Shown: piece by piece, positions 9,017 to 18,835 of the stretch
How positions within the stretch are numbered: the first letter of the stretch is position 1
How the letters are laid out: each line of letters begins with the position of its first letter
Source of the DNA: Halictus rubicundus
Lineage: Eukaryota; Arthropoda; Insecta; Hymenoptera; Halictidae
Length of the DNA: 64,000 nt
Assembly (NCBI RefSeq): GCF_050948215.1
Contig: NW_027488640.1
Coordinates: 372,001-436,000, forward strand
Direction: 5' to 3'
Position numbers and translations under genes: made by a program
The notes under the pieces: generated by a model
Told to the model about the DNA's origin: nothing
Seen by the model: the letters and a program-made list of their open reading frames with translations, nothing else
Database searches by the model: none

Positions 9017-11160
9017 CCCTGTCTTACTCCTTGTCCCGGCTTAATGGTGTCTGACTTGTTCCCATTGACTTCGATGTATATTTCTGATTTCTTATATAGA
9101 CTTTTAATATACTGGGTTACCTTTTCAGGGATTTCTCTCTTTCTTAGTGCCCAGAGGATGGAGTCATGTGACACAGAGTCGAAGGCTTTCTTGATGTCTA
9201 GGAATGCGAGGTGAAGTTGCTTCTTGTCATTCCAGGCGTCTTCCATTATTGTTGTGAGTATGTAAATTATCTCTGCTGCTCCATCTGCTCTTATGAAGCC
9301 ACGTTGTCTTTCATCCGGTTTCAATTCTGTATATAATCGATTTGCTAATATTTAATTATAGTGTCTTACGATCACTGAGGCTATCGTGATCGGCCGATAG
9401 TTGGATGGATCTTGGGGATTGCCTGCTTTGGGAATCAATACGGTTCTCGCTCTGGACCATTCGACAGGTACTTCTGCTGCGAATAATAAGATGTTCATTA
9501 TAATTGTTTTTATTACTGTTGGCACATTTCTAGACCATGTTAGTGGCGATAGACCATCAGCGCCTTTGGCTGTGTCACTATTTGGTTTGAGTTTTTCGGT
9601 TTCCCGGCATGATATTGGTTCAACTATTAATGAGTTATTCATATTTGTGATCTGATTCCTAGAGATTGCAGGATTACTGTTATTCCGTCTTTCAATGATG
9701 GGTTTCCAATATCGTACTTGTTCAACCAGTGATACATGGCTATTTGTTTCTGGTTTGCCATCAAGGATCATATGAGCAGTTTTTGTTATACTCTTTTTCC
9801 ACATTTTTTGAGTTTCTGCATATTCATTTTTACGTTTTATTCTTTTTGAGGTGTTCTGATCGATATTTGGTGTTTCAGGAGTATACCTGTTCGTGTAGAC
9901 TGGATCTCCAAAGTTGCCTTTGAACCATTCATTTAGATGCTTGCTGGGGTCACGTTCTTGTCTTACGTCTTCAACTGCGTACGCTAGAGAATATTTCGCT
10001 GGATCCTCACAATCTGCAGAACGGAGGTAGGTTAATGCTAGATTACACCACTGAAATATTATGGTCATCTGTTCTGTATGTTGGCTGTTGCTCACATTCG
10101 TTGTCTCTTCTCCTCTATTCCGTTCTTCTTGGTAGGTAGAAATATTTTCTGTTTCAGGTTCATTCGTTGCTGTATTATGGATTCTGGTGTTTTGGTACGT
10201 ATCGCTTCTATTTGTATTTTGATTTCTAGGACTATAACCTTGGTAGGTATTTGTATTTTTTGTTTCAGGTTCATTGGTTGCTGCACCATGTCTTCTGGTG
10301 TTTCGGTAAGTATCACTATTATTTGCATTTTCATCTCTGGGATTATATTCTTGGTAGATAATTGTATTTTCTCTTTCAGGTTCGTTTGTTGCTGTGCCAT
10401 GGATTCTGGTGTTTTGGTAAGTTTCGCTACTATTTGCATTTTGATCTTTAAAATTGTTTTCTTGTTCTTCCGTTTGTGATTCATTGTGTTCTGTTTCAGC
10501 CAGTTCTGTCAGCATTCCTCTGTATTTGACTGATTTACGAAGTGACTTTACTGATTCCAGGGTCCGTGGCGGGTCCAGCTTCACTTTATTTAGTAAGTAT
10601 TCATTTATTTTATTTTTGATTTGAGTAGGTGCTCTCAACTCAGCTTGTGCTAATCGTCCGAGATCTTCAGCTTGCCATCTAGGTTTCTTTCTCTCTGTAA
10701 TTATTGTTTTGTTTGTTTCTTCTCGGTGGGCTGAGGACTTGTGCACTCCTAAGCCTCTAAGGGTTCTAAGGGAATTATCACAGAATACGCAGTAGAATCT
10801 TGGTTGCGTTGTTGCATTAACATTTGCACTGGTTAGATTGGAGGCTTGAGGGCTATCAATGTTAGAGTTTGTTGGAGTAGGAAAGAGGAATGGTCCACTG
10901 GATGGTGGTATTGTGATACCTCCATTATTTGTAGTCAAATTTTGTAAATTGTTGCCAGTGGAAGGCACTCCTGTCGGAGTGCTTTGACTTCTTATTTGGT
11001 TATCGCATGTTGTTGTATTGCGGCCGGTTCGTGGGGTGTTTGTATTCGGAAGGGTTTGTACCGGCGGGTTGTCAATCCCCCCTTCCGATCCCCGTGGGCA
11101 ACTAGAGCTCGCTATATTGTCGGTTCCATCATTATTGGGTTTTTCATCATTATTGGGCAT
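9017..11160 (-). pseudogene. R2 ORF2, N-terminal half (zinc finger, Myb-like, RT start)
   Basis: ATG at 11158-11160. Near residue 120 there is one CCHH finger (FYCVFCDNSLRTLRGLGVH), then a Myb-like KKPRWQAEDLGRLAQAELR, a tandem-repeat spacer, and the RT start (RTVLIPKAGNPQDPSNYRPI). An in-frame TAA at 9352-9354 follows VRHYN; the same frame continues with LDIKKAFDSVSHDSILW (RT motif A). In R2, the finger and Myb motif bind the 28S target. A single finger matches the simpler-N-terminus R2 group. Confidence 0.9.
10125..10460 (-). repeat. 111-bp in-frame tandem repeat in R2 ORF2
   Basis: The word GTTTCAGG recurs at 10151, 10262 and about 10373, exactly 111 bp apart, giving three copies of a 37-residue Asn/Thr-rich unit (for example TYQNTRIHGTATNEPE). 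It lies between the Myb-like and RT regions, and the period keeps the frame. Confidence 0.92.
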
Positions 11161-12524
11161 TTTCTCATATCCAGTGCTGAATGATTTGTCTCTGTATATC
11201 CGAAGTTGTCACAGTTTTTACATTTTAGTTTTGTTTTGTTTTTACATTCTCTTGAGTCGTGGCTTTCCGCACAGTGTCCGCATGTAGACGAAGCTGCAGT
11301 ACAATTCTTTGCTAGATGGTTATATTTGAGACACTTATAACACTGTAGCACTCTTAAATAGTCTTCTGCTCTACAGGATTGGTAGTCGATAAAGATTCTT
11401 TCTTGCTCCATTATCTTGTTTCTGATGAAAGGGGTTACTTCAATAATTAAATTTCTCTGTTTTTTAACACCTATGTAGTATTCCGTAATTGGACGAATCC
11501 CTAGTCTATGTTCTCTAACGCCAAGTGCCTCCGCTATGGCGTCAGGCGTTTCCTTGAAAGCAATATTAGCTGGTAGGTCCTTTACTAAGATTCTCGGTTT
11601 CAATTTTTCTCTTGTTTTGACCATTAGTCCAATTTCCTTTAGCTTATCGGATTTCTGTAATTTTTCGATATCAACTGTCTGCGCTATTACCTTAATTGCC
11701 AACGAGTTAAGGGTTATTAGGTGAATCACTCTTAAATTGTATTCTATCGGTTTAATTTTTTCCTTGAGGACTTTCTTGATTTCCATTGCTGATTTAAATT
11801 TGTTAAGATCTTCAGGACGTGGAATAATCCAAAATTCAATTCCTGAATTTTGTTGATTTATGCGTTTGCTTGGCCTGGTACTTGAGGTTTTGCTTGCCGC
11901 TGTTGCATACGTAAGACTCGAGGGGGCAGCTTTTGATATTTGCACCGCTTGTTGCATCTTGCCTACTACTTCCTTGACTTCATTGGAGAGAACTGATTTG
12001 AAGTTTGTTTCCAAATTCTTGTTCAGAACATTATTAGATTCAACAATGTTCTCTAGGTTCTTGTTGGAATTTCCTATTTCTGTCTGTATTATTTCTTTAA
12101 CATTCCAAATAATGCTTTCTTCCATTGAGATTATCTTTTCGTCAAGTTCTCTTCTTAGCTGTTCGAATTGTTCTGACGACTCGTGTTTGGTATTGCTCGT
12201 TATAACAATATCCCTAATGGGGGCCACAGCCGCCCATTTTGCTGCTATCTCCGTGTATGCTCTTGAAATTCTTGTATATACATGATGGAAGTAGTTGATG
12301 GCTTCATCCACTGCTTGCGTTCTAGTTTTAGGTTCTTTAGTTGGTTGGGATATGCTGATATTGTAGAGATGACGTTTGATTTCTTCGTCTATCTTATTTA
12401 ATTCCTCTAGTGGTATTGATAGCTTTGTTTCTCTTGTTTCAGATGTTGCTGATGGTGACAGGTTCGGTTGTGATATCGCTTTTCTTTTTCTCGCACTATT
12501 CGATGTGCTTTCGAATTCCTCCAT
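11112..12524 (-). CDS. R2-associated ORF1, Gag-like with zinc knuckles
   Basis: First ATG at 12522-12524; about 470 residues. The N-terminal part is acidic and polar, followed by a long predicted coiled coil (about residues 115-195), an RRM-like alpha/beta part beginning FWIIPRPEDLNKFKSAM, and three C-terminal CCHC-type knuckles (CYKCLKYNHLAKNC, CGHCAESHDSREC, CKNCDNFGYTETNH). This is the layout of non-LTR ORF1 RNA-binding proteins (I/R1-type). It overlaps the ORF2 start by 49 nt in the -1 frame. R2 elements described so far have no ORF1, so either this is a two-ORF R2 or a fusion of elements. The frame is intact. Confidence 0.82.
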   Translation of the reverse strand: MEEFESTSNSARKRKAISQPNLSPSATSETRETKLSIPLEELNKIDEEIKRHLYNISISQPTKEPKTRTQAVDEAINYFHHVYTRISRAYTEIAAKWAAVAPIRDIVITSNTKHESSEQFEQLRRELDEKIISMEESIIWNVKEIIQTEIGNSNKNLENIVESNNVLNKNLETNFKSVLSNEVKEVVGKMQQAVQISKAAPSSLTYATAASKTSSTRPSKRINQQNSGIEFWIIPRPEDLNKFKSAMEIKKVLKEKIKPIEYNLRVIHLITLNSLAIKVIAQTVDIEKLQKSDKLKEIGLMVKTREKLKPRILVKDLPANIAFKETPDAIAEALGVREHRLGIRPITEYYIGVKKQRNLIIEVTPFIRNKIMEQERIFIDYQSCRAEDYLRVLQCYKCLKYNHLAKNCTAASSTCGHCAESHDSRECKNKTKLKCKNCDNFGYTETNHSALDMRKCPIMMKNPIMMEPTI

Positions 12525-12539
12525 TTTCGTCAAGTTAGG

Positions 12540-13010
12540 TATAGGTTCCCAAGGATGAGCACCACTGCGAAGACCTTCGGAATTAGTACCTCTGCCAGGA
12601 TCCTCAAATTGAGCACTGTTGCGTTTTCAGGAAAGTTTTTTTCTTTTTTTTTTTGTTCAAAGAAAATTTAATTTGGGAGCCCCAGGTTGAGCACCATTGA
12701 CTTCTCTAATTAATACACTACTATTAAGTTGATTTATTGTTCTTATATCGGAGTGTACAGAGACAGAGAGAGAAATTAAATTGTAGTAAGGTGTGCTAGC
12801 CCAGGTTGAGCACCTCTGCACTTTGTTATTAGCGCACCAGTATTGCTCCTGTCACGTTAAATTATTGTTCTTTCTGTTCTTTAATCGGTGTGTACTGAGA
12901 CAGCGAACGAAGTTAATAAGAACGGGGACCCCAAGGTTGAGCACACCTTCACTTTGTTAGTTACCACTCAATTATTCTAATAGAAATTTATTTATTTATT
13001 CTTAGGTATA
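12540..13010 (-). repeat. R2 5' UTR tandem repeats (about 120-131 bp)
   Basis: GGTTGAGCACC-type words recur near 12554, 12608, 12684, 12804 and 12935. The last three define units of 120 and 131 bp that also share CAGAGACAG-type sequence. They sit just upstream of ORF1. Confidence 0.75.
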
Positions 13011-13800
13011 GAGAGAGACACTCGCTCCTGAGCGGCGATTGGTTGCTCGAAAGGATCCGACCAATCAGCGCGCAGGACGGTTTTCAATACGAGTTTGCCA
13101 CTCTATACACAACTCATGACTGTATTCTATGGCTGTTCGCCGAGCACGTGTTCATTTAATACATTTTCAAATCCCGAAATGATAGTCATCCGTGCACCGA
13201 TTTTTATAAAATAAATCTCAGTTTACTCACACTGCTACTTAGAATATATTCCGATAAAAATTTTTGGGTTTTATAGAGCACTTGTATTGTTTAAATTTCT
13301 CTCTAATAAGTTGTAACGGGTATAGCTAAGGCCCGCGACTTCCCCGCCTAACACCGTGCCTACCACCGCCCCACTCCCAGCGAGCGCGCCGCGAGACCAC
13401 GGCCGAGCGCAGCCTCCCGTCGCGGCCGCGAGGTGGCCACCGCGTCGGTACGGCTGCTCGCTAGTTTAAGTGGGCGGTGGGAGGAATAAATAGGCCACGA
13501 GAACAGCCAAACGGGGCAGTCGAGGCAAGGCATCCGATGCGCCGTAGAGAGCCGATCTCCGCAGAGCACCTCTACCGCCACATAAGGCCTCGACCGTACC
13601 TCCGACCAACCGCACCCCGTTCCTACGGAAACCACCGTTCCCGCCAAACACCACCGTTCCCGCATCCGAGCCTGCACCGTGCAAACGGGCCGGAATCCCT
13701 CCCCCGAGGGGCGCAAGCCTACGGGAAACTAGTTCGAGCCGGCACCGTGCAAACGGGCCGTAATCCCTCCCCCGAGGGGCGCAAGCCTACGGGACCTTCC

Positions 13801-16129
13801 TTTTTTTCCGTGGGAAAATGCGTTACGCATACCCCGACTCCCTGGGGGGGAGTCGGGGTTATGTGGGACTGCCCTTGGGGAAAATCCCCAAAGGCTACAC
13901 ACTAAAAACCCACGCCCACCTAAGCTAAAGGGCAGGTGCCTGGATCACGCGAGTACTCAACAGGACACCTCCCAGCTATCATCATAACCCGGAGGAGGGG
14001 TTAACCTCCCCCACTGTCTACGCTATAAGACCCCGGGCGGAGGGACCCGCCCGAGGAGGGTGTCCCGAAGGAACCAGCCCCGGCCGAGGCAGGAAGACGC
14101 CGCCACCAGAAGGAAGGGTCGTCGGAGGTGCGATCCGGCACGCCCCGACCATTCCTGACCCAATACCCCCCACGGATCCCCATCCCCCATCGGGGAGGGA
14201 CGGACCGACACCCCCCCACACCGGGAAACTAACCCGGGGGTCTCGGCCTATCATGGGGGGAGCTATGCTCCCCCCCGGGGCCCGGGTCAGCTCACGCCCC
14301 GGCCCCCCAAGTTCGCCGCCACCAGTTGTGGGGGCATGACAGGGCGCGGCGAAACTCCCCGCGCCAACCCCACTCCGCCCCCCAACACCGAGGGCACACG
14401 TTGACGCGGGGGAGACCCCCGAGCCCTACCAGCCCTCGCCGCTCCCCTCCTGGAGGGCACACGTCGGCGCGAGGGTCGTCCCCGCGCCCACACCCTCCTG
14501 GCCGAGCCCGGGTCACGTTCCCGGGCCCGCTCGGCGGCCTCCTTCTGCTTCATAACTTCATCGCAGAAGGAGGCCACCGCCTTCCACGACCCCACGCTGC
14601 CGACTATGTGGTCGACCACGGTCGACAGCGCGAGGTCCCACCCGCCCACTGCGGCTCTCAGGACACGGCGCGGCCCGGCCCAAGCAGGGCACTCCTCCAG
14701 GGTATGCCGCGCCGTGTCGACATGTTCGCCGCAGTGGTGGCACTGCGCAGTCGGATCGCGCCCCATTCTGTGCAGGTACTCTCCGAAGCAACCGTGGCCG
14801 GAGAGCACCTGCGTGAGGCGGAAGGTCAACCTTCCCCGCCTCCTGCACCATATATAATATATGGGCAGGAGGGCCCGGACAATCGGACGTGTGGAGAGCT
14901 CCAACAGCGCCCTCCACTCCGAAAAAGCTTCCGCCCGGGCCTGGCGATTCTGGCCCTCAAGCTCCAACTCTTCCTCGCGCGTGAGTTCCACCCCCGGCGG
15001 GCGGCGGAAGGAGCGGGCGATCTGGTATAACTTCGTTCGCTCCGCCGCCACCACAGTGAAGGGTGGAATCACGGCGAGGAGTCCCGCCGCCTCGGTGGAG
15101 ATGGTGCGGTACCCCCGTATGACCCGCAGGGCCAGCCGCCGCCGTACTCTCTCCAAAAGTTTACGGCTGGGCGTGCTGGCCCCGAGCGAGCGGTGCCACA
15201 CGGGGGCCCCATACAGGGCAATAGACCGCACCACCTCCATATAGAGGCGGCGTACTTTCAAATCCGGCCCCTCGACATTCGGCAGCAGCCGCGCCAACAC
15301 GGCTGCCGTCCTCTCCAGTCGGGGGGCGAGGAGCTCGAAGTGCCCATCGAATTGCCAGCGGCCGTCTATGACCAGGCCCAGGTACCTCATCCTGGGCCCG
15401 ATCTCGACGGAGGTTTCAGCGACACGAATCCGGTGGTCCTGACCACGGGGTAGCCGCCACGGCCGAGGCGATCCGTACATCCAGATCGCCTCGGTCTTTG
15501 CGGCGGCCACGGTCAACCCCATCCTCCGGATTCGCCCGACCACGCGGGCCAGGGCGGCCTCACCCAGGTGCCTGGTTCTCCTCCAGTCCTCCCCCTCGGC
15601 ATAAACCGTATCCGGGGGGAGGACAACCCGCAGCACCGCGTCGTACGCCAAGTTCCACAGGAGCGGTCCGAGGACCGACCCCTGCGGGAGGCCGCGGTGC
15701 GTCTCCCTCGTCTGCACAATGCTATACCGGCCGGTAAACACCGCCGACCACGTCCCGGAGATAGGGGGGCACCTGGAAATATTCCATCGCCCCCACTATC
15801 TCCTTCCAGGGCAGGGCGTTGAAGGCGTTGGATATATCCAACGACACGGCTATCAACACCCTGCCCCGAACGACAGCCCGTTCACGGAGGAGGCGCAGAC
15901 GCTCCAGGGCGTCGATTGTGGAGCGCCCCCTCCGGAATCCACACTGGCTGTCGCTCAGGTCGGGACCACCCCGCGACAGATGCTCGACGAGGCGGGCGGC
16001 AATTATCCTTTCGAATAGCTTGCCCGCCTCGTCGAGTAAACAAACCGGCCGGTATGCAGAGGGAGACTCTGCGGGTTTCCCCTCCTTTTGGAGGAGAACC
16101 AGGCACGCTTCTTTCCACTCCTTGGGGAA
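13801..16129 (-). mobile_element. R1/TRAS-like element, 5'-truncated
   Basis: A T-run at 13801 (poly(A) of the minus strand) and a 5' truncation at 16129 are flanked by the 15-bp duplication CCTACGGGACCTTCC (13786-13800, 16130-16144). The 3' UTR (13808-14286) has strong GC hairpins and matches the copies at 47405 and 58628. This copy sits in LTR DNA, not in TTAGGG or 28S. Confidence 0.95.
14287..16129 (-). pseudogene. R1-clade ORF2: RT and C-terminal zinc knuckle, broken
   Basis: The reading begins inside the RT (YRPVCLLDEAGKLFERIIAA, FRRGRSTIDALERL, then GLPQGSVLGPLLWNLAYD). A one-base frameshift lies near 15735. The catalytic YADD block is missing: VLPPDTVY runs straight into GEDWRRTRH. 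The C-terminal knuckle CHHCGEHVDTARHTLEEC is present. The endonuclease is lost to 5' truncation. This copy cannot encode active RT. Confidence 0.92.
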
Positions 16130-17140
16130 CCTACGGGACCTTCCTGCTAACCCGACCGACCCTCCGACGCTGAGGCGATACCGCCACGATACCGAACCAC
16201 CGCCGCGATACCGCGCCGCCGCGCTACCGATCCGCCGCGATACCGCCGCAATCGCGCCACCTGTGGGCACCCACTGTACATAGAGAGAATACGGACAATA
16301 ATCAAGAGTATTCTACTAGCAAACGGCTATTTATTCCTCCTCGAGGCGCTACCGACCCCTGGCAGCCGGCTGAGTCGGCATTTCCTCCACCCCGACGGAG
16401 ACCCGTCACAAAGTTACTGGTGACACTTGCTGTACCTAGTTTATGACAGCGCTGTCACTCGCGAAAAGTTTTCACTCTGCTCATAGTCTATGACTGTTCG
16501 CCAAGCACGTGTTCGTTCCGAAAAGTTTCCACTCTGCTCATAGTCAGTGGCTGTTCGCCAAGCACGTGTTCGTTCACTATATTTTCAAATGACAAAATAA
16601 TAATCATCCGTGCACCGATTTTTATGAAATAGATCACAAATTACTCGCACAGACGCCCAGTATATCCTCTAATATTTATATTCCGGTTTTGTAACGCACT
16701 TATAACAGTTTATTCAATTAAATCTTTCTAGTGATACTTGTTGTTTTGTCTGTGGAAATGTATTCACTCGCGAGAAGTTTCCACTCTGCTCATAGTCAAT
16801 GACTGTTCGCCGAGCACGTGTTCGTTCACTATATTTTCAAATGACTAAATAATAATCATCCGTGCACCGATTTTTATGAAATAGATCACAAATCACTCGC
16901 ACAGACGCCCAGTGTATCCTCAAATATTTATTTTTCAGTTTTGTAGAGCACTTATAACAGTTCATTCAATTAGATCTTTCTAGTGACACTTGTTGTATTG
17001 TCTGTGGACATGTATTCACTCGCGAAAAGTTTCCACTCTGCTCATAGTCAATGACTGTTCGCCGAGCACGTGTACATTTATTATAATTTTCAAATTGTAA
17101 TAAATCAGCCATCCGCGCACCGATTTTTACGATACATGGC

Positions 17141-17443
17141 TCAAATACTCGTGCCAAAATCGTGCACAATTCCAGCACAATATTTTCTTTCGAAAAGTTA
17201 TACTTTTTACTTCAGGCACGTTTAAAGTTTCGAGCTGTCAACACGTGGTCGGTTACTATTTTATCGCTCGATTATGGCAATTTTCTATTGTTCTCATCAC
17301 ATTTTCACATATATTCTATATATAGTTCTGTTCGGAATTCTTAGCACTTTCACTGATACACATTGTACTATTAAATGCTGAATTTATAACCGCTTTAAAC
17401 CTCGTTAATTCACGGAGCTCTCCACAAACGTGTCACGCCGCCA
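17141..17443 (-). other. R2 5' end, non-coding
   Basis: AT-rich DNA between the 252-bp repeats and the 28S junction. In R2 the first part of the transcript usually folds as an HDV-like ribozyme that frees the 5' end from 28S. On the minus strand the element starts TGGCGGCGTGACACG, but I could not confirm a ribozyme fold by eye. Confidence 0.5.
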
Positions 17444-17502
17444 TTAAGAGAGTCATAGATACCCCGGCCGTTTACCCGCTCTTTTTTGAAATTCTTCACG
17501 TC

Positions 17503-17534
<32 letters not shown>

Positions 17535-17558
17535 CGTCAACACCCGTGGGGGCCATCG

Positions 17559-17592
<34 letters not shown>

Positions 17593-17757
17593 CTAGTCCG
17601 TGGCAGTTCTGAGCTGAGCGTTGATTGGCGGCCGAAGAGGACGACCGTTCTAGACGGAAGCCTCGCAGCAAGGAAGATCCGCGGGAGGCCAAGCCACGGG
17701 ACCGAGCTCGGATTCCCATCAATGTGTTCACCTCGCCCAGGCCCGGCACGTTAGCCA
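17444..17757 (-). rRNA. 28S rRNA fragment upstream of the R2 site (diverged)
   Basis: On the minus strand the fragment contains GGGGAATCCGACTGTCTAAT, GTGTTGACGCAATGTGATTT and CTGCCCAGTGCTCTGAATGT and ends ATGACTCTCTTAA, the sequence just 5' of the R2 cut. The normally invariant GGCGGGAGTAACTATGA reads GGCCGGGGTATCTATGA here, so the copy has drifted and is a pseudogene fragment. The right border with Gypsy-B integrase is approximate. Confidence 0.93.
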
Positions 17758-18021
17758 GACCAGGTTCTTTCAATAAATACACGAGATCCGTTACTTTGAA
17801 GTTTTGTGGATTAATTTTTTGATCATAATAATATTTCGATTTTGCTTTAGCGGCGTTCAGATTTTTAGATGCCGACAGTTGTAATTCCTTGATGGTCATA
17901 TGCAAATCTCGGAGGTAATCCGCATAGGTGGGTTCTAGGTTTTCTTTTACTGGATCAGTGCTGGTTGGTTCACGAGCAATTTTTCCATAAACTAATTCAT
18001 GCGGAGAAAACTTAGTTCCTT
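17758..18021 (-). pseudogene. pol: Gypsy-B integrase C-terminal part
   Basis: The minus frame reads FSPHELVYGKIAREPTSTDP and KSKYYYDQKINPQNFKVTDL, matching the same part of Gypsy-C integrase. It ends inside the SH3-like tail (VYLLKEP) where 28S sequence begins. It is in frame with 30938-34439 after removal of Gypsy-C. Confidence 0.9.
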
Positions 18022-18337
18022 TGTTACGTATGGAGACGTTCTCCACGTTTATTTCGATTAGAATTTCTAATCTCTTTTCTGAGAACGAAAAGCGTCCCAA
18101 CAGGCCCCTTTTATTAACGAAAGATACTGTATGCCTTCTTTATACCAAAATCTCTAAACACTCCCTTCTGGCATCCGTTAATCAATATTCTGATAGGAAA
18201 TCGCCCGGATAACCTTCATTAACCCCTTTCAACGAAAATCTAACTGAGCCCTGCTTTTCATTAGAAGTGACAAAAAATGTGACTGTGACCCTACGCGATA
18301 TCAAATCTTAAACAGAGTACCCCTTTCATTTTCAAGG

Positions 18338-18345
18338 TATATAAA
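18338..18345 (+). promoter_or_regulatory. TATA box of Gypsy-C LTR
   Basis: TATATAAA, followed about 25-50 bp later by initiator-like GTTAGTCG and GTTCAGTC. It places the transcript start near 18370-18390. The same sequence occurs in the 3' LTR at 29999. Confidence 0.75.
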
Positions 18346-18658
18346 CCCATTCGTTTTCATCCTCTTCGGTTAGTCGAGAAGCGGTTCAGTCAAGATTCAG
18401 ACGCGGTTCAGTACTCGTGCAGTCACGTCGCGTCAAGTCTAGTGAGATCGGGTTAAAGTCCCTTTCGAATCAATTCATAACCTTATAGATTCCGTTAGTT
18501 CGGTATATATTCTATTTGGCATTCAACAATCGCCATCTAACCCCGCATTGCCAGTGCGTCAACACCGTGCAACATAGGTAAACAATTCCTCTAATTGTAC
18601 ATTTATTATATTCATTCGCGACACAAACAACAACACTTGTAGTAATTTCAATTCAGAA

Positions 18659-18664
18659 TAAATT
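18659..18664 (+). promoter_or_regulatory. Poly(A) signal of Gypsy-C LTR
   Basis: AATAAA followed by the GT-rich TTGTCTTGTTTGTT. It marks the end of R; everything downstream to 19276 is U5 and so forms the 5' leader of genomic RNA. Confidence 0.7.
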
Positions 18665-18835
18665 GTCTTGTTTGTTAACTCGCGTACCCTTAATTATTGC
18701 CTAAAATCCTAATATAATAATTGAACGTTCCCACACGATACAATCTAACCGCTCGGATTGTATCAATTAAATTATATAGAAGTTACGAGGCTTACTAATA
18801 CTTAAATTCGATTCAACGAAGATTTCTCCAACCTA

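Larger units (their letters stand above)
13312..16410. mobile_element. Solo LTR-like element, split by an R1-like insertion
   Basis: Ends are TGTAACGGGT (13312) and ACCCGTCACA (16410), a 10-bp inverted terminal repeat. Flanks are AAGT on both sides (13308-13311, 16411-16414), a 4-bp TSD typical of Gypsy integrases. Without the R1-like insertion it is about 740 bp. It contains a tandem duplication of GCAAACGGGCCG-type sequence (13675-13800). Both strands show a TATA-like GAGGAATAAATAG about 130-180 bp from their end, so orientation is unsure. Confidence 0.82.
13105..17140 (-). repeat. R2 5' UTR 252-bp tandem repeats, interrupted
   Basis: The word TGCACCGATTTTTA occurs at 13193, 16611, 16863 and 17116. 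The last three are 252 and 253 bp apart. Subtracting the 3103-bp insertion (13312-16414) brings 13193 to 315 bp from 16611, and the 63-bp excess equals a visible internal duplication around GCTGTTCGCCAAGCACGTG near 16480-16570. So one array of four units was split by the LTR. The units carry E-box-like CACGTG. Confidence 0.88.
1879..17443 (-). mobile_element. R2 retrotransposon at the 28S R2 site, multiply interrupted
   Basis: The element lies between the upstream 28S flank (ends ..GACTCTCTTAA at 17444) and the downstream flank (begins TAGCC at 1878). It therefore occupies the canonical R2 site, with loss of the GG at the 5' junction. In sense order it has a repeat-rich 5' UTR, ORF1 with zinc knuckles (12524-11112), ORF2 with a CCHH finger, Myb-like motif, RT and C-terminal R2 motifs (11160-2598), and a 3' UTR. 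Insertions at 2852-2995, 3365-7757, 8458-9016 and 13312-16410 and an in-frame stop at 9352 make it dead. Without them I estimate roughly 7-8 kb, long for R2. Confidence 0.88.
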
